Source: Sipunculus nudus
Taxonomy: Eukaryota; Annelida; Sipuncula; Golfingiida; Sipunculidae
Direction: 5' to 3'
DNA length: 64,000 nt
Assembly: GCA_026874595.1 (NCBI GenBank)
Contig: CM049316.1
Span: 48,610,695 to 48,674,694, forward strand
Under the pieces are notes generated by a model. That model was given only the letters and a program-made list of their open reading frames with translations. It ran no database searches and was not told the origin of the DNA. This document shows positions 1 through 12,753 of the stretch, in pieces (position 1 is the stretch's first letter; every line of letters starts with the position of its first letter). The position numbers and the translations under genes were made by a program.

Positions 1-136
1 TAGTTTGTTATAGCCTGTTATGAAGTTGTCTGGGAAGAAACACTTGTTATGCCAGTGCAAATGCAATTAAAGGAAACAAACATGTGAACTGGACAGGGAA
101 TTCCCAGTCTGTTCCATGCTAAAAAACTAAAACAAA
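1..136. other. Unassigned flank
   Basis: AT-rich sequence left of a decayed pogo/Tigger terminus. I see no open frame, splice-bounded exon or repeat match in it. Confidence 0.5.
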
Positions 137-534
137 TACAGTAGAGCATCGTTTATCCAAAAGCCTAGGGGGACAAGCTTTTTGTTCGGATGAACGATTG
201 TTCGGATGAAGGATTTCGTATGAAATAGCTCTATGAATCAATGTGATTAGGCCTACCGTCGAGTTCGGGATATAACCAGATACTGACTGACCCAAATTGA
301 TTAAGCTAGCCCCTTTTGATCAATTAAATAAATTCACCATATAGAACACATTATTATATAATAATATAATTATTGCTGAATAGCCCTGCGCTGGAAACAA
401 TCAGTATCATACCTACATCATGTCATGCGTGACTGCCATGATAACTAGAATGACCTGCCATGACCTTTATACATGTACTGTATTTTATTGAAATGACAAG
501 CAAGAGGATCGGTTGAATGCTCAAGTAAACAAGT

Positions 535-783
535 TTATCTACACATTTTTATTTCAAATAAATGAAACAAAATGTAAATGTCACTGATCGTAGGTCTTTT
601 GACTTTGAATTCTCTGGCAAGGTCAGCAGGCTTGGTACTGGTGTCAAGTCTTGCAAGGATTGACAGCTTGTCATCAATTGACAGGACATGGCGCTTACGT
701 GACTCCATTGACAAGTAAGAATTAACAGTATGTAAAAAGTCATATGGAGAATAATCAGGATGAGCAGTAAATCGTGTTGACAT
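535..783 (-). pseudogene. Tigger/CENP-B-like transposase N-terminal HTH fragment
   Basis: The minus-strand frame contains RKRHVLSIDDKLSILARLD, then ADLAREFKVKRPTISDI. This is the Psq/CENP-B-type helix-turn-helix that binds transposon ends in pogo/Tigger transposases. The first ATG of the natural protein may be the internal Met just before SRKRHVLS. The frame closes shortly after the recognition helix and no DDE catalytic domain follows, so this is a truncated relic of a DNA-binding domain. It lies inside matching pogo-type termini, which supports the assignment. Confidence 0.7.
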
Positions 784-1079
784 TCTCTATCACAATGGTT
801 TAATCAGCTTTCAGCATGGTTCATAAAAAGCTCAGACTCCTTAACTGCAGTCGTAAGCAGTGATTCTAGCTAATCAAAATTCCCATATTTTGTAACATTT
901 TGTTTGTACAGGTTAATTACCCCGGCCTGGGCATTCTGATTAAAGCGAAGACAACCCTGGTCAGCGTGGCAGTATTTTCACACCTGCCTGTGCTCGGCAT
1001 TAATCAGTCAGCAATATGTATCACCGCTGATGTGGCTACTCTTGTTTTGAATCAGATGATCTTTTATACCATTTTTTTT

Positions 1080-4000
1080 AGCTCAGCTGACTATAAGTCA
1101 TCTGAGCTATAGTCGTGGTCCTTTGTCTATCGTCCGTCCGGCCGTCCATCCGTTAACAGGGCACATTTTAAAACCGTTGGACCTACGAATCCAAAATTAT
1201 ACATACCATTAGATGTTCCCAAAATCTCCTATCATACTGAAAATTGGGTCATTAGGACATTGTTCCTTCGAGATATAAAGGAAAAACCTCCGTTTTCCAC
1301 TTCAAGGCTGCCTAATATCAAAACCACTGATCTGTTCTTGGTCATATTTAGTATTCATATTTTTCCATACATTTTCTATGAACATACCAAAAATTAGGTC
1401 AGTATTGGGTATTATTTTGAAGTTATGGGCCCAAATATAATGCAATTTTAAAAAAAATCGGGAAATATATTTACTCACCTTACGTGAGAATTGCTGAAGC
1501 TGGAGACTTTTTTTCAGGAATATAACTTTATTTAATCAAGATTTAATTATTTACCCAAAATTAGATATGAATTTTGCAAAGTTATTAGCATAAATAAAAA
1601 ATCAATACCTTAAATTTTGTCCAACTTTGGGAATGGCACATTTTTTCTCTGTAAGCACTGTTGATCTAATTTTCATAGCATATATACATAAGGATTTAAT
1701 CTTTTAAAATCTGAAATTTCAAAGGAATTGATTGAAAAGAGTAGCTTTTATTCAAGTTTTCATACACCATGTCAAGTGTTGTTTACATCTGGCCCACCTA
1801 GTAGAAAAGCCATCACTTGCATTATGTAACCCACCCCAGGCAGCTTGCCTCAGGCTCAGCTTGGCCACTACTAGTAGGCTTCCCCTCTGCCCTGCACTCC
1901 CCCCCCCCCCCAGATGGTGCATTAACTAGATGAATGTTATAATTTTCTGTATTTTATTTTATTCATGGCTATGCTACATTTTAGATTTTGTATTGTACCA
2001 CCAGGGTTACAATGATTAAAGTGCTCATTTAATAGTGTCCACAAAGTGGTGTATTGCTATGAAAGTTTGGATGTTCATCAGATAAGTAATTCCTTACTTC
2101 AGATGAGTAAAACTTCACCAGGTGTGAAATTGACTATTAATTCCAGTAATAAATTATAGCTGAGATTGTAATTAGCATAATGATATTGTTTGTCCCTCAT
2201 TCAACCAAAAGTGTGTATACTTCATTTGAAAAGATGTTTTTATTTTATCAAATTTACTGAATCTTTTATTTTATTTTGATGAATAAAATGAAGCATGTAC
2301 TGAAAACTCCAATGTGCAAAACTTTTTAATAGTGATTCAAGGAATAATCTAGTAGATGCCATGTTGTGGCATTATTTTCTTTTAAATTCAGTTAAAATAT
2401 TTGTGATTTAAAAATAAAAAAATATATGTGTATGCATAATATGACCCAATATGAGCTACACTCTGGATATATAATGATTGCAGCTTAGAATTCTAATATT
2501 TTAACTTATATTTTCAGTTGTTTTTTTACAAATTTATATAACTTTTAAATAAAAAAAATGAATCAGATTTAAAACTATTAATGGAAAAAGTGGATATGCT
2601 AAAAAAATAGGCTTATATATAAACTTAATGCATTATTCCCTTGAAAGTGAAATAAATGTATTAGTCCATTCTGTCCACTTGCCTGTCCATCTGTAAATTT
2701 TTCATATGCATCACAGTATCTCAAAACTTTAATTGTTTCCTCTGTATAGTTCCTATGTACATGCCAGTAATTTAGTCAGTATTATATAATTTAAAAAAGT
2801 TATAATTTAAAAATATATTTTTAGAAAAAAAATTAAATACATCTGTGTTTCTATTAAATATCTATTTTCATACTTCAGGACTGCCGAATATCAAAACCAC
2901 TCATCTGGTTTTCTTCATATTTACCATAAATATTCCTCTATATAACTTAAATTTTGCCTGAGTTTGACCATGGCATGTTTCTTTCTTGTAAGAACATTTG
3001 ATTTATTTTTCACAGTCGATATATATAGATTTAATCTGTTAAATTCTGAAATTTCAATGTAAAAGCTTTAAAATTGTTCTAGTTATTGAAGTTTTTCTGA
3101 GGCTCTAGTGTATTTTCATTTTGAACCTCCAGACCAGCCATGTCTGGTCCCTACAGCCTTGCCTGGGTAAACTTATTAGTGATGCAACACTGCTGTTACA
3201 AATGTAGAATCACATGGCAACCCTGACCTCCCCCCCCCCCCCCCCCCCCCCACCAGATATGTTGCATTAGTTACATACGTTAATTGCATTGCTGTTTCCA
3301 ATCCAATGTATACAACTTTTCCTGAATCAAGTGTTATTTTCAGATATTTATTATTTTGCAAATTTAAAAAAATATATTTTAAGAAAAAATAAATACATCT
3401 GTGTATATAATGTGATGTTGACTGAGCAGATTAACTGTAAATGTTGATGCAATTTAGAATTGTTAATCAACTTAAATTTTCAAATATAATTGATATATAT
3501 TTTAAATGTATAGTAAAATTTATAAATTTTGTCCAAAATTTCCCTTAACGAAAAATTGATATAATAAAAAAAATGAGGACCTAATGCAAACATTCGTTCA
3601 GTATTTTTCTGCCTCAGTAGAATGGGAATTAAAGTGATTTGCTTTGTTTTTCTATCTCTCTGTCTGTTTTTAAATATTCAGTAATTATGAATAAAACTTT
3701 TTTTTACCTGTAAGATTAAATTTTGTATCCTGTATGTTTATGAAAAGGTGTTGTAACTTTCCTCACGCCCTGCCACTGAGTATTTGTTTAGGACAATATT
3801 CTTCTGGCAACTGCATAAAATTTATAACTGGTAAATAAAGAAATAAATATACAGAGTTACAAAGGTGTTTTTAAACTCTCATCCCCCCCCCCCCCCCCCC
3901 CAATCAGGTCAAACAGCTGAGTCCCCATGTAACCCTTCACCACCACACAACACCAGATTTTGAGTCATCTCTTCTCTATATTCACACTTAGACTCAGTCA

Positions 4001-4747
4001 CTTCAGATTGTTTTCCTCTATAGGTCACCCGCATGTCCCATCAGTAACTTCTTCTCTGAACTCCCCAAGTTTTAGTCTCTCAAGTTGACCACAACCTGCC
4101 TATAGTGATCATGGGCAATATCAATATTGACATTTCTAATATAATATATAACACCAAATTGACAATTATGTCAACTCTTTAATGTCAACAACTAGTCAGA
4201 GAACCAACCAATGACAATGGAAATACCATAGATCTTGTCTTTACTAACTGTTTAAATGCTTCAGTTACAACATTAGAAAACACATGGTCAGATCACAAGA
4301 TATTATTAGCAACAATCCCCCATTCTTCAATTCAGATCAAACATGGCAACTTCTCACAGCTTAATCTACAATTTTTTTTTCTATAGATACTTTTTGAGAC
4401 ATTCTGTTTCCTCTCTAATTCAGCAACAACTGCTTCCCAAAACATATAAGTTTTCTACTTTTCCATAAATATTTTGATTTATTAAATGTGTATTTTTATA
4501 CTTGCAAATCTCCACTTCCTTCCTCTGCAATTTACAACATCTGGTCATTCCCATTGCAGTATTTTAGACGCACATTCTTGTTCATATTTAAAATACTGAT
4601 ACTTCTGTATAACTATTTCGCTCAACTACATAATTAATACAAAAAATTACATCTGTCAAAATGAAATCTTACAGACCTACATACAACAATAGTAACACAA
4701 TTGTATCTGTCTTATTCAGCTGAGCGCTGTGACCCATGGGTCCCTTG
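1080..4747 (+). mobile_element. Family A repeat, copy 1 (Helentron/HINE-like), 3.7 kb with both ends
   Basis: It starts after a run of eight T with the hairpin AGCTCAG...CTGAGCT (1080-1108), followed by a GTCY-type tract (about 1125-1160). It ends with the subterminal inverted repeat CAGCTGAGCG, the palindrome GACCCATGGGTC and CCTTG before TTT (4718-4750). The 5' CTCAGCTGAC and the 3' CAGCTGAG are inverted copies. The interior is AT-rich with poly-C runs (1900-1912, 3229-3251, 3883-3901) and holds a decayed AP-endonuclease near its 3' end. No Rep/helicase frame survives. It inserted into the pogo/Tigger relic. Confidence 0.7.
3985..4330 (+). pseudogene. Decayed AP-endonuclease (LINE/Helentron type)
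   Basis: With frame breaks, the conceptual translation shows IVIMGNINID at 4101-4131 (compare the family motif GDFNID), then QQLVREPTNDNGNTIDLVFT at 4186-4245 and ENTWSDHKIL at 4276-4306. These are the late motifs of apurinic-endonuclease domains in LINEs, including the terminal SDH that contains a catalytic histidine. Stops and frameshifts make it non-functional. It sits at the 3' end of the family A repeat, as do the copies near 41640 and 50634, so it belongs to the element and is not an independent LINE insertion. Confidence 0.65.
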
Positions 4748-4860
4748 TTTGATAATTTTTGTCATTTTTAGATGAATGGTCAAAATTTCAATTTTTCCAT
4801 TTTTTATTTCAGATGATTGATTTTTTGGATAAATGGTGTTTGGATATTCGATGTCTATTG

Positions 4861-5281
4861 TGATAGTCTGAATAAAGCACAGTTTTGGAATCAGTTAAGT
4901 CTCTAAAACAATTCAGCAGCATACGTGACATCTCATATGGTCTAAAAATTGCGACACACCAAACATGAATTTAAACATTGATTTATTGTCAAGACACTGT
5001 TTAGCTACTGACACAGTAACCAAGATGGGATTTGTAGAATTCACTGTGATTTACTGATGACAGGAAAATTTGCTTGAAATACCTACACCTATATATGTAG
5101 TACACCAGTTTCAAGCTGAATTTTTCAGAAGTAGAATCATAGGGTATTTGTTATATCAGATATAAAGTTGATACCACCTTGTACACATCTCAAATTTCAG
5201 CTGGTATATCAGAGCTTATAACAGGATTATGAACAATACCTCAAGCACCAACCTTATACAGATGTTTAGTTAAGGTCTTAT
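4861..5281. other. Unassigned AT-rich interval
   Basis: No coding frame with splice signals and no clear repeat match. Confidence 0.4.
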
Positions 5282-5514
5282 TCTCTTCCACTGAGCCATT
5301 TATGATGTATCAGCTGCCCATATGGTAGTTCCTTAATTAAATCAAAACCGAATTATTTTAGAATTTTAAATTCTCTTATCTGTTTATACAGAGTGTAAGT
5401 CTTAAATTATTCATTTACCAGAGAATTTAAAATTCTAAAATAAATCGGTTTTGATTTAATTAAGGAACTACCATATGGGCAGCTGATACATCATAAATGG
5501 CTCAGTGGAAGAGA
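5282..5514. repeat. Near-perfect 95-bp inverted repeat (long hairpin)
   Basis: Arms 5282-5376 and 5420-5514 are reverse complements with one mismatch by eye, separated by a 43-base loop. An RNA from either strand would fold into a long almost perfect stem. No target duplication is obvious. It may be a snap-back MITE or a local inverted duplication. Confidence 0.9.
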
Positions 5515-5774
5515 CATGACATTTAACATTTAATGCATATTTAAAGTCCTGAAAATTTCGGATTGATATCTAAAATGGTACTGAAGATAGATTTAAAAAA
5601 TGGAATATTTACAGGCAGAAATTAAAGAAAGGTGACCCTAACAACTTTATAGGCCTACAAAAATGACAGGAATGAGTCCTTAAGGCCAATATTATGTGAT
5701 TCTCAGTCAAATGTATCACGGAATGCATGAAAGAAATCTAGAGCAACTCTGAGAAAGTGGGTGTAACCATTTAA
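5515..5774. other. Unassigned interval
   Basis: Single-copy-looking AT-rich DNA. No supported feature. Confidence 0.3.
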
Positions 5775-7440
5775 AGCTTTACTGACTGAAAGTCTTCTGA
5801 GCTATAGTGATCACTCTTTGTCTGTCGTCGGAATGTCTTACCATCTGTCTTTCTGTCTATTAACAGGGTACAAATCGTAACCACTGGACCTAGAAATTTC
5901 TTACTGAAAACCTGTGGAGGTCCATTAAAAATCTCCTTGAAAACCTGAAATTAGGTCACTGTGACCTATATCTTCCTAGCTATAGGGCTTAAAAGTACAC
6001 ACCACCCAAGAATAATAAAAAAAATTGATATGAAAGCTCCAGTATCTGAATAACTAATGCATGATTGCTATGATTCTTTCCATGCATATTAATCATTTCC
6101 TGAAGACAGGAGGCACCACCTGTATTTTTTCTAATTTTTACAAATTTTTTGTCTCTGTTTTTGAGACCTTCAGTTGAAGCAGATCATCTATTAACAGGGC
6201 ACAAAATGTAATGGCTAGACCTAGAAATTTCTAACTGTACATGCAGGGAGGTCCTTGGAATGTCTCCTTGGAAACCAAAATAAGGTCATGGTGACCTATA
6301 TTTTGTGAACTACAGGCTGAAAACATGATTTTGAGTACCTAGTCAGTCATATTGGGCACAAATTGTCTCCATAAGGCCTAGAATTGTCTAACATTACAGG
6401 CATGAAGGTCCATAAAAAATCTCATTAGAAATCTGAAATGAGGGTCACTGTGGCCTATATCCTTTGAGCTGTGGGGCTCAAAAGTACTCCCCAGAATAAT
6501 TAAAAATTGATACAACAGCATCAGTATCTGAATAACTAATACATTGATTGCCATGATTCTTTCCATGCATATTGATCATGGAGTGGTTCATCATTTCCTG
6601 AAGACTGTTGGTGCCACCTGTATTATTTCTATTTTTTATGATTTTTTTTTCTCTCATTTTGAGACCTTCAGATGAAGCAGTCTATCTGTTAACAGGGCAC
6701 AAATTGTAAACGTTAGACCTAGAAACTTGTAACTGTACATCTAGTGAAGTCCTAGGCAAATCTCCCTTGAAACCTAAATTAGGTCATGATTACCTATATT
6801 TTGTAAACAACAGGCTGAAAACATGATTTTGAGCAGCCAGTCAGTCAGATGGGGTACAAATTGTATCCGCTAGGCCTAGAATCTTCTTACATGCCATTCA
6901 GGCAGGTCCTGGGTAAATTAGCATGGAAACCTGAAATTAGGTCATGGTGACCTATATTCTGTGCACAACAGACCAAGAGCATGATTTTTAGCACTCTAGA
7001 AATTAGATGGGCACAAATTGTATCTGCTGGCCCCAGAATGTTCCAATATAATATAAAGGCAAGTCCTGGGCAGTTAGGGAAATTATTTGGGAAACTATGT
7101 CATGGTAACTTTTGTTACTGGCCAAAAACATTTTAAGACAGTCAGACAGGGTACAAAACTTTACTGGTGGGCCTAGAATCTTCTGTCTTGACATCCAGGG
7201 ATGTCCTTCAAAAAAGTGCATGATCATTTTTAGTTCAGCTGACTGCATACAAAAAGGCTAGATTTCATGGGAATGGTTGGACATTTAATCATGAATTTTT
7301 TTCTTCTTGTTGATTTTGAAGAACTTAACTGCTACAGTTGAATGAGGATACCACCTACAAAATTTGGTATTCAGATGATAAAATTCCTTTTGTGAATGTC
7401 TTCCTAGTCAGCTGAGCGTCATGACCCATGAGTCATGTGT
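5775..7440 (+). mobile_element. Family A repeat, subfamily 2 copy
   Basis: It has a degenerate head (TTCTGAGCTATAGTGATCAC then TTTGTCTGTCGTC) and a tail GTCAGCTGAGCGTCATGACC at 7408-7427. The interior is built from degenerate modules of roughly 150-170 bp that begin 'GGGCACAAATTGTAACC...GACCTAGAATC' (about 5865, 6190, 6350, 6690, 6845, 7010, 7145). Related pieces occur at 28719-28873, 32930-33832, 55860-56040 and 62330-62684. Confidence 0.6.
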
Positions 7441-7726
7441 TCTTAATTTTTTGTCTATTTGACATTGAATGACCCTCCTTAACTTTATTAGTTGATGGTC
7501 CACTAGATGGCTCAACTAAAGTTGATTTGCTCAACTTAAGCTGAGGTCAGACATCTCTGTCTAAGAAAATATTATGAGTGGGTCTGCGAAATCAGTGGTG
7601 GGTTTATAAAATAAACACTAAATGCACCACTGTATAATGAATGCCAAATTCAAACTCAATAGAACTGCTTTCTAATTGTTCTGGAATAAGTCTATACCAA
7701 AATTTGCTGTTTTCTATTATATTTTT
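7441..7726. other. Unassigned interval
   Basis: No supported feature. It contains a run of ordinary AT-rich sequence. Confidence 0.3.
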
Positions 7727-8420
7727 AACGAACCTGTGAGCTTATGCGATGGTGAGGCATCGTCCGCCCTACGATGTGTGTCGTCCGTCGTACGTGTGCG
7801 TCGTCTGTACGTTAACCATAGCTATCTCAAAAATGGCATGAGCTAGCATCACCAAATTTTTTTGCGAATAATCAATCATCTGAAAAACTCTATCCGATTT
7901 TTTTTTTCTAACTGCATTTTCTTAGATTTTATAGGGAAAAAGCTAAAAAAGCTTTAAAAATCTTCTTCTCCAAAACTGTCCAGCCAAATTGTCCAATATT
8001 TCAGAGAAATGATTCCTGGAACAATCTCTCAAGTTTGTTTGAATGGTTCCTGTTCAGAGATTTTTGCCAAGTTTCAGGTGGTTGAACATAGTCATCTGTC
8101 CAAAAAAGCACACTAAAATTAAAATCTCAGAAATGGCTAGAGCTATAGTCACCAAATTTTATACCAATGTTTGTCACATATGTCATATCTGAAATTGAGG
8201 TATTGGTGGCCCAACCTACATTGATCTGTTTTTCACAAGCGAAAATGTAATTTTAAACTCTTCTGGCTTATACACTGATTTATGATGAAAGTGTTAAGCT
8301 GATTGGTTTAAACTTTACAAGAATTATTCTATGGTAGGGTTCTGCCAGTTTTATAAGAATAGATTGGGTAAATACAGCTTTAAAAAAGCATTGTTGCCAA
8401 TTGAAAAAGGCTTTCTGTGT
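7727..8420 (+). mobile_element. Family C repeat, copy 1
   Basis: After a T-run it starts AACGAACCTGTGAGCTTATG, followed by a GTCCGTCGT-rich tract (7760-7815) and 'TAACCATAGCTATCTCAAAAA', the family C signature. Related heads are at 8647, 8792, 38947, 62685 and 63844. A matching 3' tail type, ACAGGTTCGC plus a stem, is at 55563-55600. The right limit here is approximate. Confidence 0.5.
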
Positions 8421-8646
8421 TTGAAAACAGGTTGACAACATGCCAAGTCAAGAGGTCACTGAGTACAACCAGGAGGGGTCCAGACATCACCATGGCAACT
8501 GAGCTGGCTCTGGCCGATGTCTAGACAATGTGTCTAGATGTCTAGACACAGCGTCTAGACATCTAAACATTGTGTCTTGACACAGAATTCCCAGATTATT
8601 GGATCTATATCTTTCAGCTGTTTGAAAAATTTTGGTTTGCATTTTT
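8421..8646. repeat. Unassigned interval with clustered TCTAGA palindromes
   Basis: Between 8518 and 8585 the words TCTAGA and TGTCTAGACA recur, in direct and inverted order. ACAATGTGTCTAGATG pairs with CATCTAAACATTGT to form an imperfect hairpin. No gene is seen. Confidence 0.6.
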
Positions 8647-8945
8647 AGCAAAACTGTGAGCTGATGCAATGGTGTGGCGTCGTCCGTCGTCCGTCGTCCG
8701 TCGTGAGTCATAGCTATCTCAAAAAGAGCAGGAGCTAGCATCACCAATTTTTTTGCAAAAGATTTGTCATCTAAAAAATTATCGAATTTTTAGCGAACCT
8801 GTGAGCTTATGCAATGTTGCTGCATTGTCCATCGTGTGTCAGTGTGTCGTGCGTCGTCTCTAGTTAACCATACCTATCTCAAAAATGGCAGGAGCTAGTA
8901 TCACCAAATTTTTTGAAAAGGGGCCCAATCATCTATAAAGCATGT
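8647..8945 (+). mobile_element. Two family C heads, one nested after the other
   Basis: A head at 8647 (AGCAAAACTGTGAGCTGATG, then GTCGTCCGTCGTCC) runs only to about 8791. There a second head begins after TTTTT (8792, AGCGAACCTGTGAGCTTATG). Both then read 'catagctatctcaaaaa...gcaggagctag'. Insertion of one family member into the T-run of another is the simplest reading. Confidence 0.5.
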
Positions 8946-9487
8946 TAAGTTGACACGAAAAATAGCTTCATCTCTTTAGAATAAATATGTACCTGCCAAA
9001 ACGTTACCCTGAAACCGTTTGCTTTCTCCTGAATACGAGTGTTAAAAACAGTGGACCGGGCGCGATGACAGATGTAAATATAAACACAGCGCATTGGGCC
9101 GTGTGCATCGCTGTGCCAAAATACGTGTCAATCAGGAGATGCCCTGACTGACTTGGCCCAAAAAAATGTTATACATGTTTCTGCTGGCTGAAAAAAAATC
9201 GCGTATTACCCCTCCTAATCGGACCTCCGGTCACGCGGCCTTGTTATGGTAAACAGACTGTGTTTACCAACAAGCAGAGCCATAACATGGTGTTAAACAG
9301 CCGTAAGCAAGGAAATGAGACCGTGTGCTGGGATGGTTTTGCTGGAAAACATTTGTATAAAGTAAAATTGAACTGATAGTGTGAAAGAATAGGCATAATT
9401 TAGCTCCTGATTATGTCCCTTTGAAAATAATCAGTCATCAGTCATCTTTTGTTTATTTTTTTTCTAACTGCATTTTCTTAGATTTTT
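8946..9487. other. Unassigned insert with higher GC, then family C remnant
   Basis: About 8946-9420 is richer in CpG than its surroundings and interrupts family C sequence, which resumes near 9425 ('aataatcagtcatc...ctaactgcattttcttag'). I could not find terminal repeats for the insert. Confidence 0.3.
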
Positions 9488-10610
9488 GCACAGCGTCCAT
9501 CTGTTCATCTGCCTTGGGATAAAAACACTTATATCTCTGCATTGGTTGGACCTATCGACCTGAAAATTTGCATGTGTATACATCTTGGACAGCTTTCTTG
9601 ATTTTATGACAGGTGGCACCGCCTACATTCAAATTTACGCTGCAGACATCCATGCAAGCTCATATCTCTGGAACCATTTGACCGATTGGACAAAAATTCG
9701 CATGTTTATAGATCTAACATAGCTCTTTATCATATGCAAAACTTGTGGATCCACCTGCAATCATTTTTGCACAGTGTACGTCTGTTTATTTGCCGTTGGA
9801 TAAAATCACTCATATCTCGGCAGTGGTTTGACATATCTGCCTAAAATTTTGCAAGTTTATACATCTTGGATAGCTTTTTCGATTTTGTGGCAGGAGACAC
9901 CTCCTACATTTATGTATACGCTGCAACCATTCAGGCTTATATCTCAGGACTGGTTTGACATATCCTCCTGAAATTTTGCATGTGTATAGATCTCACATAG
10001 CTCTTAATCATACACAAAATTGGTGGCGCCACCTGCCACCATTCATGCACAGCGTCCGTATGTTTGTCTGCCGTGGGCTAAAATCACTCATATCTCAGTA
10101 GTGGTTTGACTTATCTGCCTTAAATTTTGCATGTTTATACATCTTGGATAGCTTTCTCAATTTTTTTGGCAGGTGGCGCCACCTACATACACATTTCGGC
10201 TGCAGACATCCAAGCTCATATCTCGGAACAGTTTGACCGATTGGGCCAAAAATTTGCATGTGTATAGATCTCACATAGCACTTAATCATTCACAAAACTG
10301 GAGGGACCACCTGCAAACATTTTTGCACAGCGTTTGTCTGTTTGTCTGCCGTGGGCTAAAATCACTCATATCTCAGTAGTGGTTTGACTTATCTGCCTAA
10401 AATTTTGCATGTTTATACATCTTGGATAGCTTTCTCAATTTTTTTGGCAGGTGGCGCCACCTACATACACATTTCGGCTGCAGACATCCATGCTTATATG
10501 CAACACACCTCACTCTATTTCCCATTGCCACTCAATCCATGCCTCTCTTCACCCGTTCCACTCTGATTTTGGTGGATACACGAAGTCGCTTGTCCACTAC
10601 CTTATTCTAG
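9488..10610 (+). mobile_element. Family D repeat: about four tandem ~280-bp units
   Basis: The phrase 'gcacagcgtc(c/t)...ctgtttgtctgcc' recurs at about 9488, 9769, 10047 and 10324, giving units near 280 bp. Each unit carries a version of GGTGGCGCCACC. The 3' end has an imperfect AAGTCGCTTGT...CCACTA stem followed by TTATTCTAG, ending at 10610. The array at 31231-32889 is the same family with a perfect GTAGTCG/CGACTAC stem before CTAG. The left end is truncated. Confidence 0.65.
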
Positions 10611-11988
<1,378 letters not shown>

Positions 11989-11990
11989 TA

Positions 11991-12118
11991 AATATATATC
12001 AATATATAATAATATATATCCATACTATTAATATTACCACACAAAACCAGCATGTGCCTCATTTCCAAATCATATTTTGGGATCATATATAACAGCTGAG
12101 CGCTTGGTCCCTTGGTAA
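11991..12118 (+). mobile_element. Family A tail fragment
   Basis: 'ttaccacacaaaaccagcat...catatataacagctgagcg' followed by GGTCCCTTGG matches the 3' ends at 19080-19158 and 49495-49584. Only the last ~100 bp is present. Confidence 0.6.
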
Positions 12119-12121
12119 CAT

Positions 12122-12265
12122 AACTGGTGTTATTTTCTTGTGTTGACGCCTTCAATTGCAATTATGTAGGTCCTAAAATTCATTACCTTCCTACTAAGGG
12201 CACCTCTCTATTGGTGGAAAATGTCCAGTCCCATCAGTGCCCGTAATTTGGAGATTCCATTGTAG
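12122..12265. mobile_element. Possible pogo-like terminus (relic)
   Basis: The reverse complement of 12200-12264 begins TACAATGGAATCTCCAAATT and continues with alternating 'GGGCAC / GGACA' blocks, in the style of pogo/Tigger ends. No partner end was found. Confidence 0.3.
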
Positions 12266-12280
12266 ATTAATGATTTTTGG

Positions 12281-12640
12281 ATGATTCTTGTTAAGAAAGG
12301 TTCTTATAATGCCTCTGAGACAGATAACTTCCATACTGTTAGTAAACAAGGTACATGCTGCAGTGTTGACAAACAGAAAAACTATATTTATTTATATAAC
12401 TACACAGAAGTTGAAAGGCCACCAGGTGCAAAACAGCCTTTTCAAAACTCTTGTTTGCCTGACTTGTTGCCAGATGTCGTTGTAGAATGTGTTTGGATTA
12501 TTTTGGCAGGCCCCAACACATTAACAAAGCAAACAAGCTATATGTGTGGTAGGATTGAAATTTTCTGGCCTATTTATTATAAAAGTTTCAACTGGTTACC
12601 TATATTTAATGGATCTCAGAAATTGGAAAAGGCCCCTTGA
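12281..12640 (+). CDS. Unrecognised 119-codon open frame
   Basis: An ATG-started frame in non-repetitive DNA, closing at a TGA at 12638-12640. The middle part (VERPPGAKQPFQNSCLPDLL, then PDVVVECVWIIL) looks more protein-like than its ends. An acceptor-like CACAG precedes it near 12407. It lies 60 bp upstream of a candidate CENP-L exon, so it could include an upstream exon of that gene, but I cannot align it convincingly to CENP-L. It may equally be a chance frame. Confidence 0.2.
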   Translation: MILVKKGSYNASETDNFHTVSKQGTCCSVDKQKNYIYLYNYTEVERPPGAKQPFQNSCLPDLLPDVVVECVWIILAGPNTLTKQTSYMCGRIEIFWPIYYKSFNWLPIFNGSQKLEKAP

Positions 12641-12701
12641 ATTGTACACACCCTGGTGTTATTAAGCATGCTTTCATTCTCAATGTGTTTTGTTTAAACA
12701 G

Positions 12702-12753
12702 TACCTGCCAGCTGACTGAGCTGTTGGATCATGTCTGGCAGCATATCTCCAGT
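12702..12753 (+). CDS. CENPL: Candidate upstream exon of the CENP-L gene
   Basis: The acceptor TTTTGTTTAAACAG ends at 12701 and a weak donor GTATCA begins at 12754. The 52 nt encode TCQLTELLDHVWQHISS after one completing base, and exit in phase 0. The next supported exon (20214) enters in phase 0 with TQFDCC. In vertebrate CENP-L as I remember it, a short helical stretch containing a Trp precedes the 'FDC.FSP' motif, so the join is plausible but about three residues longer. The frame upstream is not resolved. The weak donor and distance keep this tentative. Confidence 0.35.

Larger units (their letters stand above)
139..4860 (-). mobile_element. Decayed pogo/Tigger-like DNA transposon, split by a family A element
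   Basis: The left end after a TA dinucleotide reads CAGTAGAGCATCGTTTATCC, typical of pogo/Tigger termini. Near 4826-4860 a diverged inverted copy appears (GGATATTCGATGTCTATTG). The minus strand between them carries a CENP-B/Tigger-type helix-turn-helix (535-783). The body is interrupted at 1080-4747 by a family A rolling-circle-type repeat. Without it the transposon is only about 1.05 kb, so it is an internally deleted, non-autonomous copy. The right target duplication is no longer clean. Confidence 0.6.

Noticed and set aside
4183-4306. Independent LINE insertion
   Set aside because: The same segment sits at the same place in three family A copies, with no separate target duplication or poly(A) tail.
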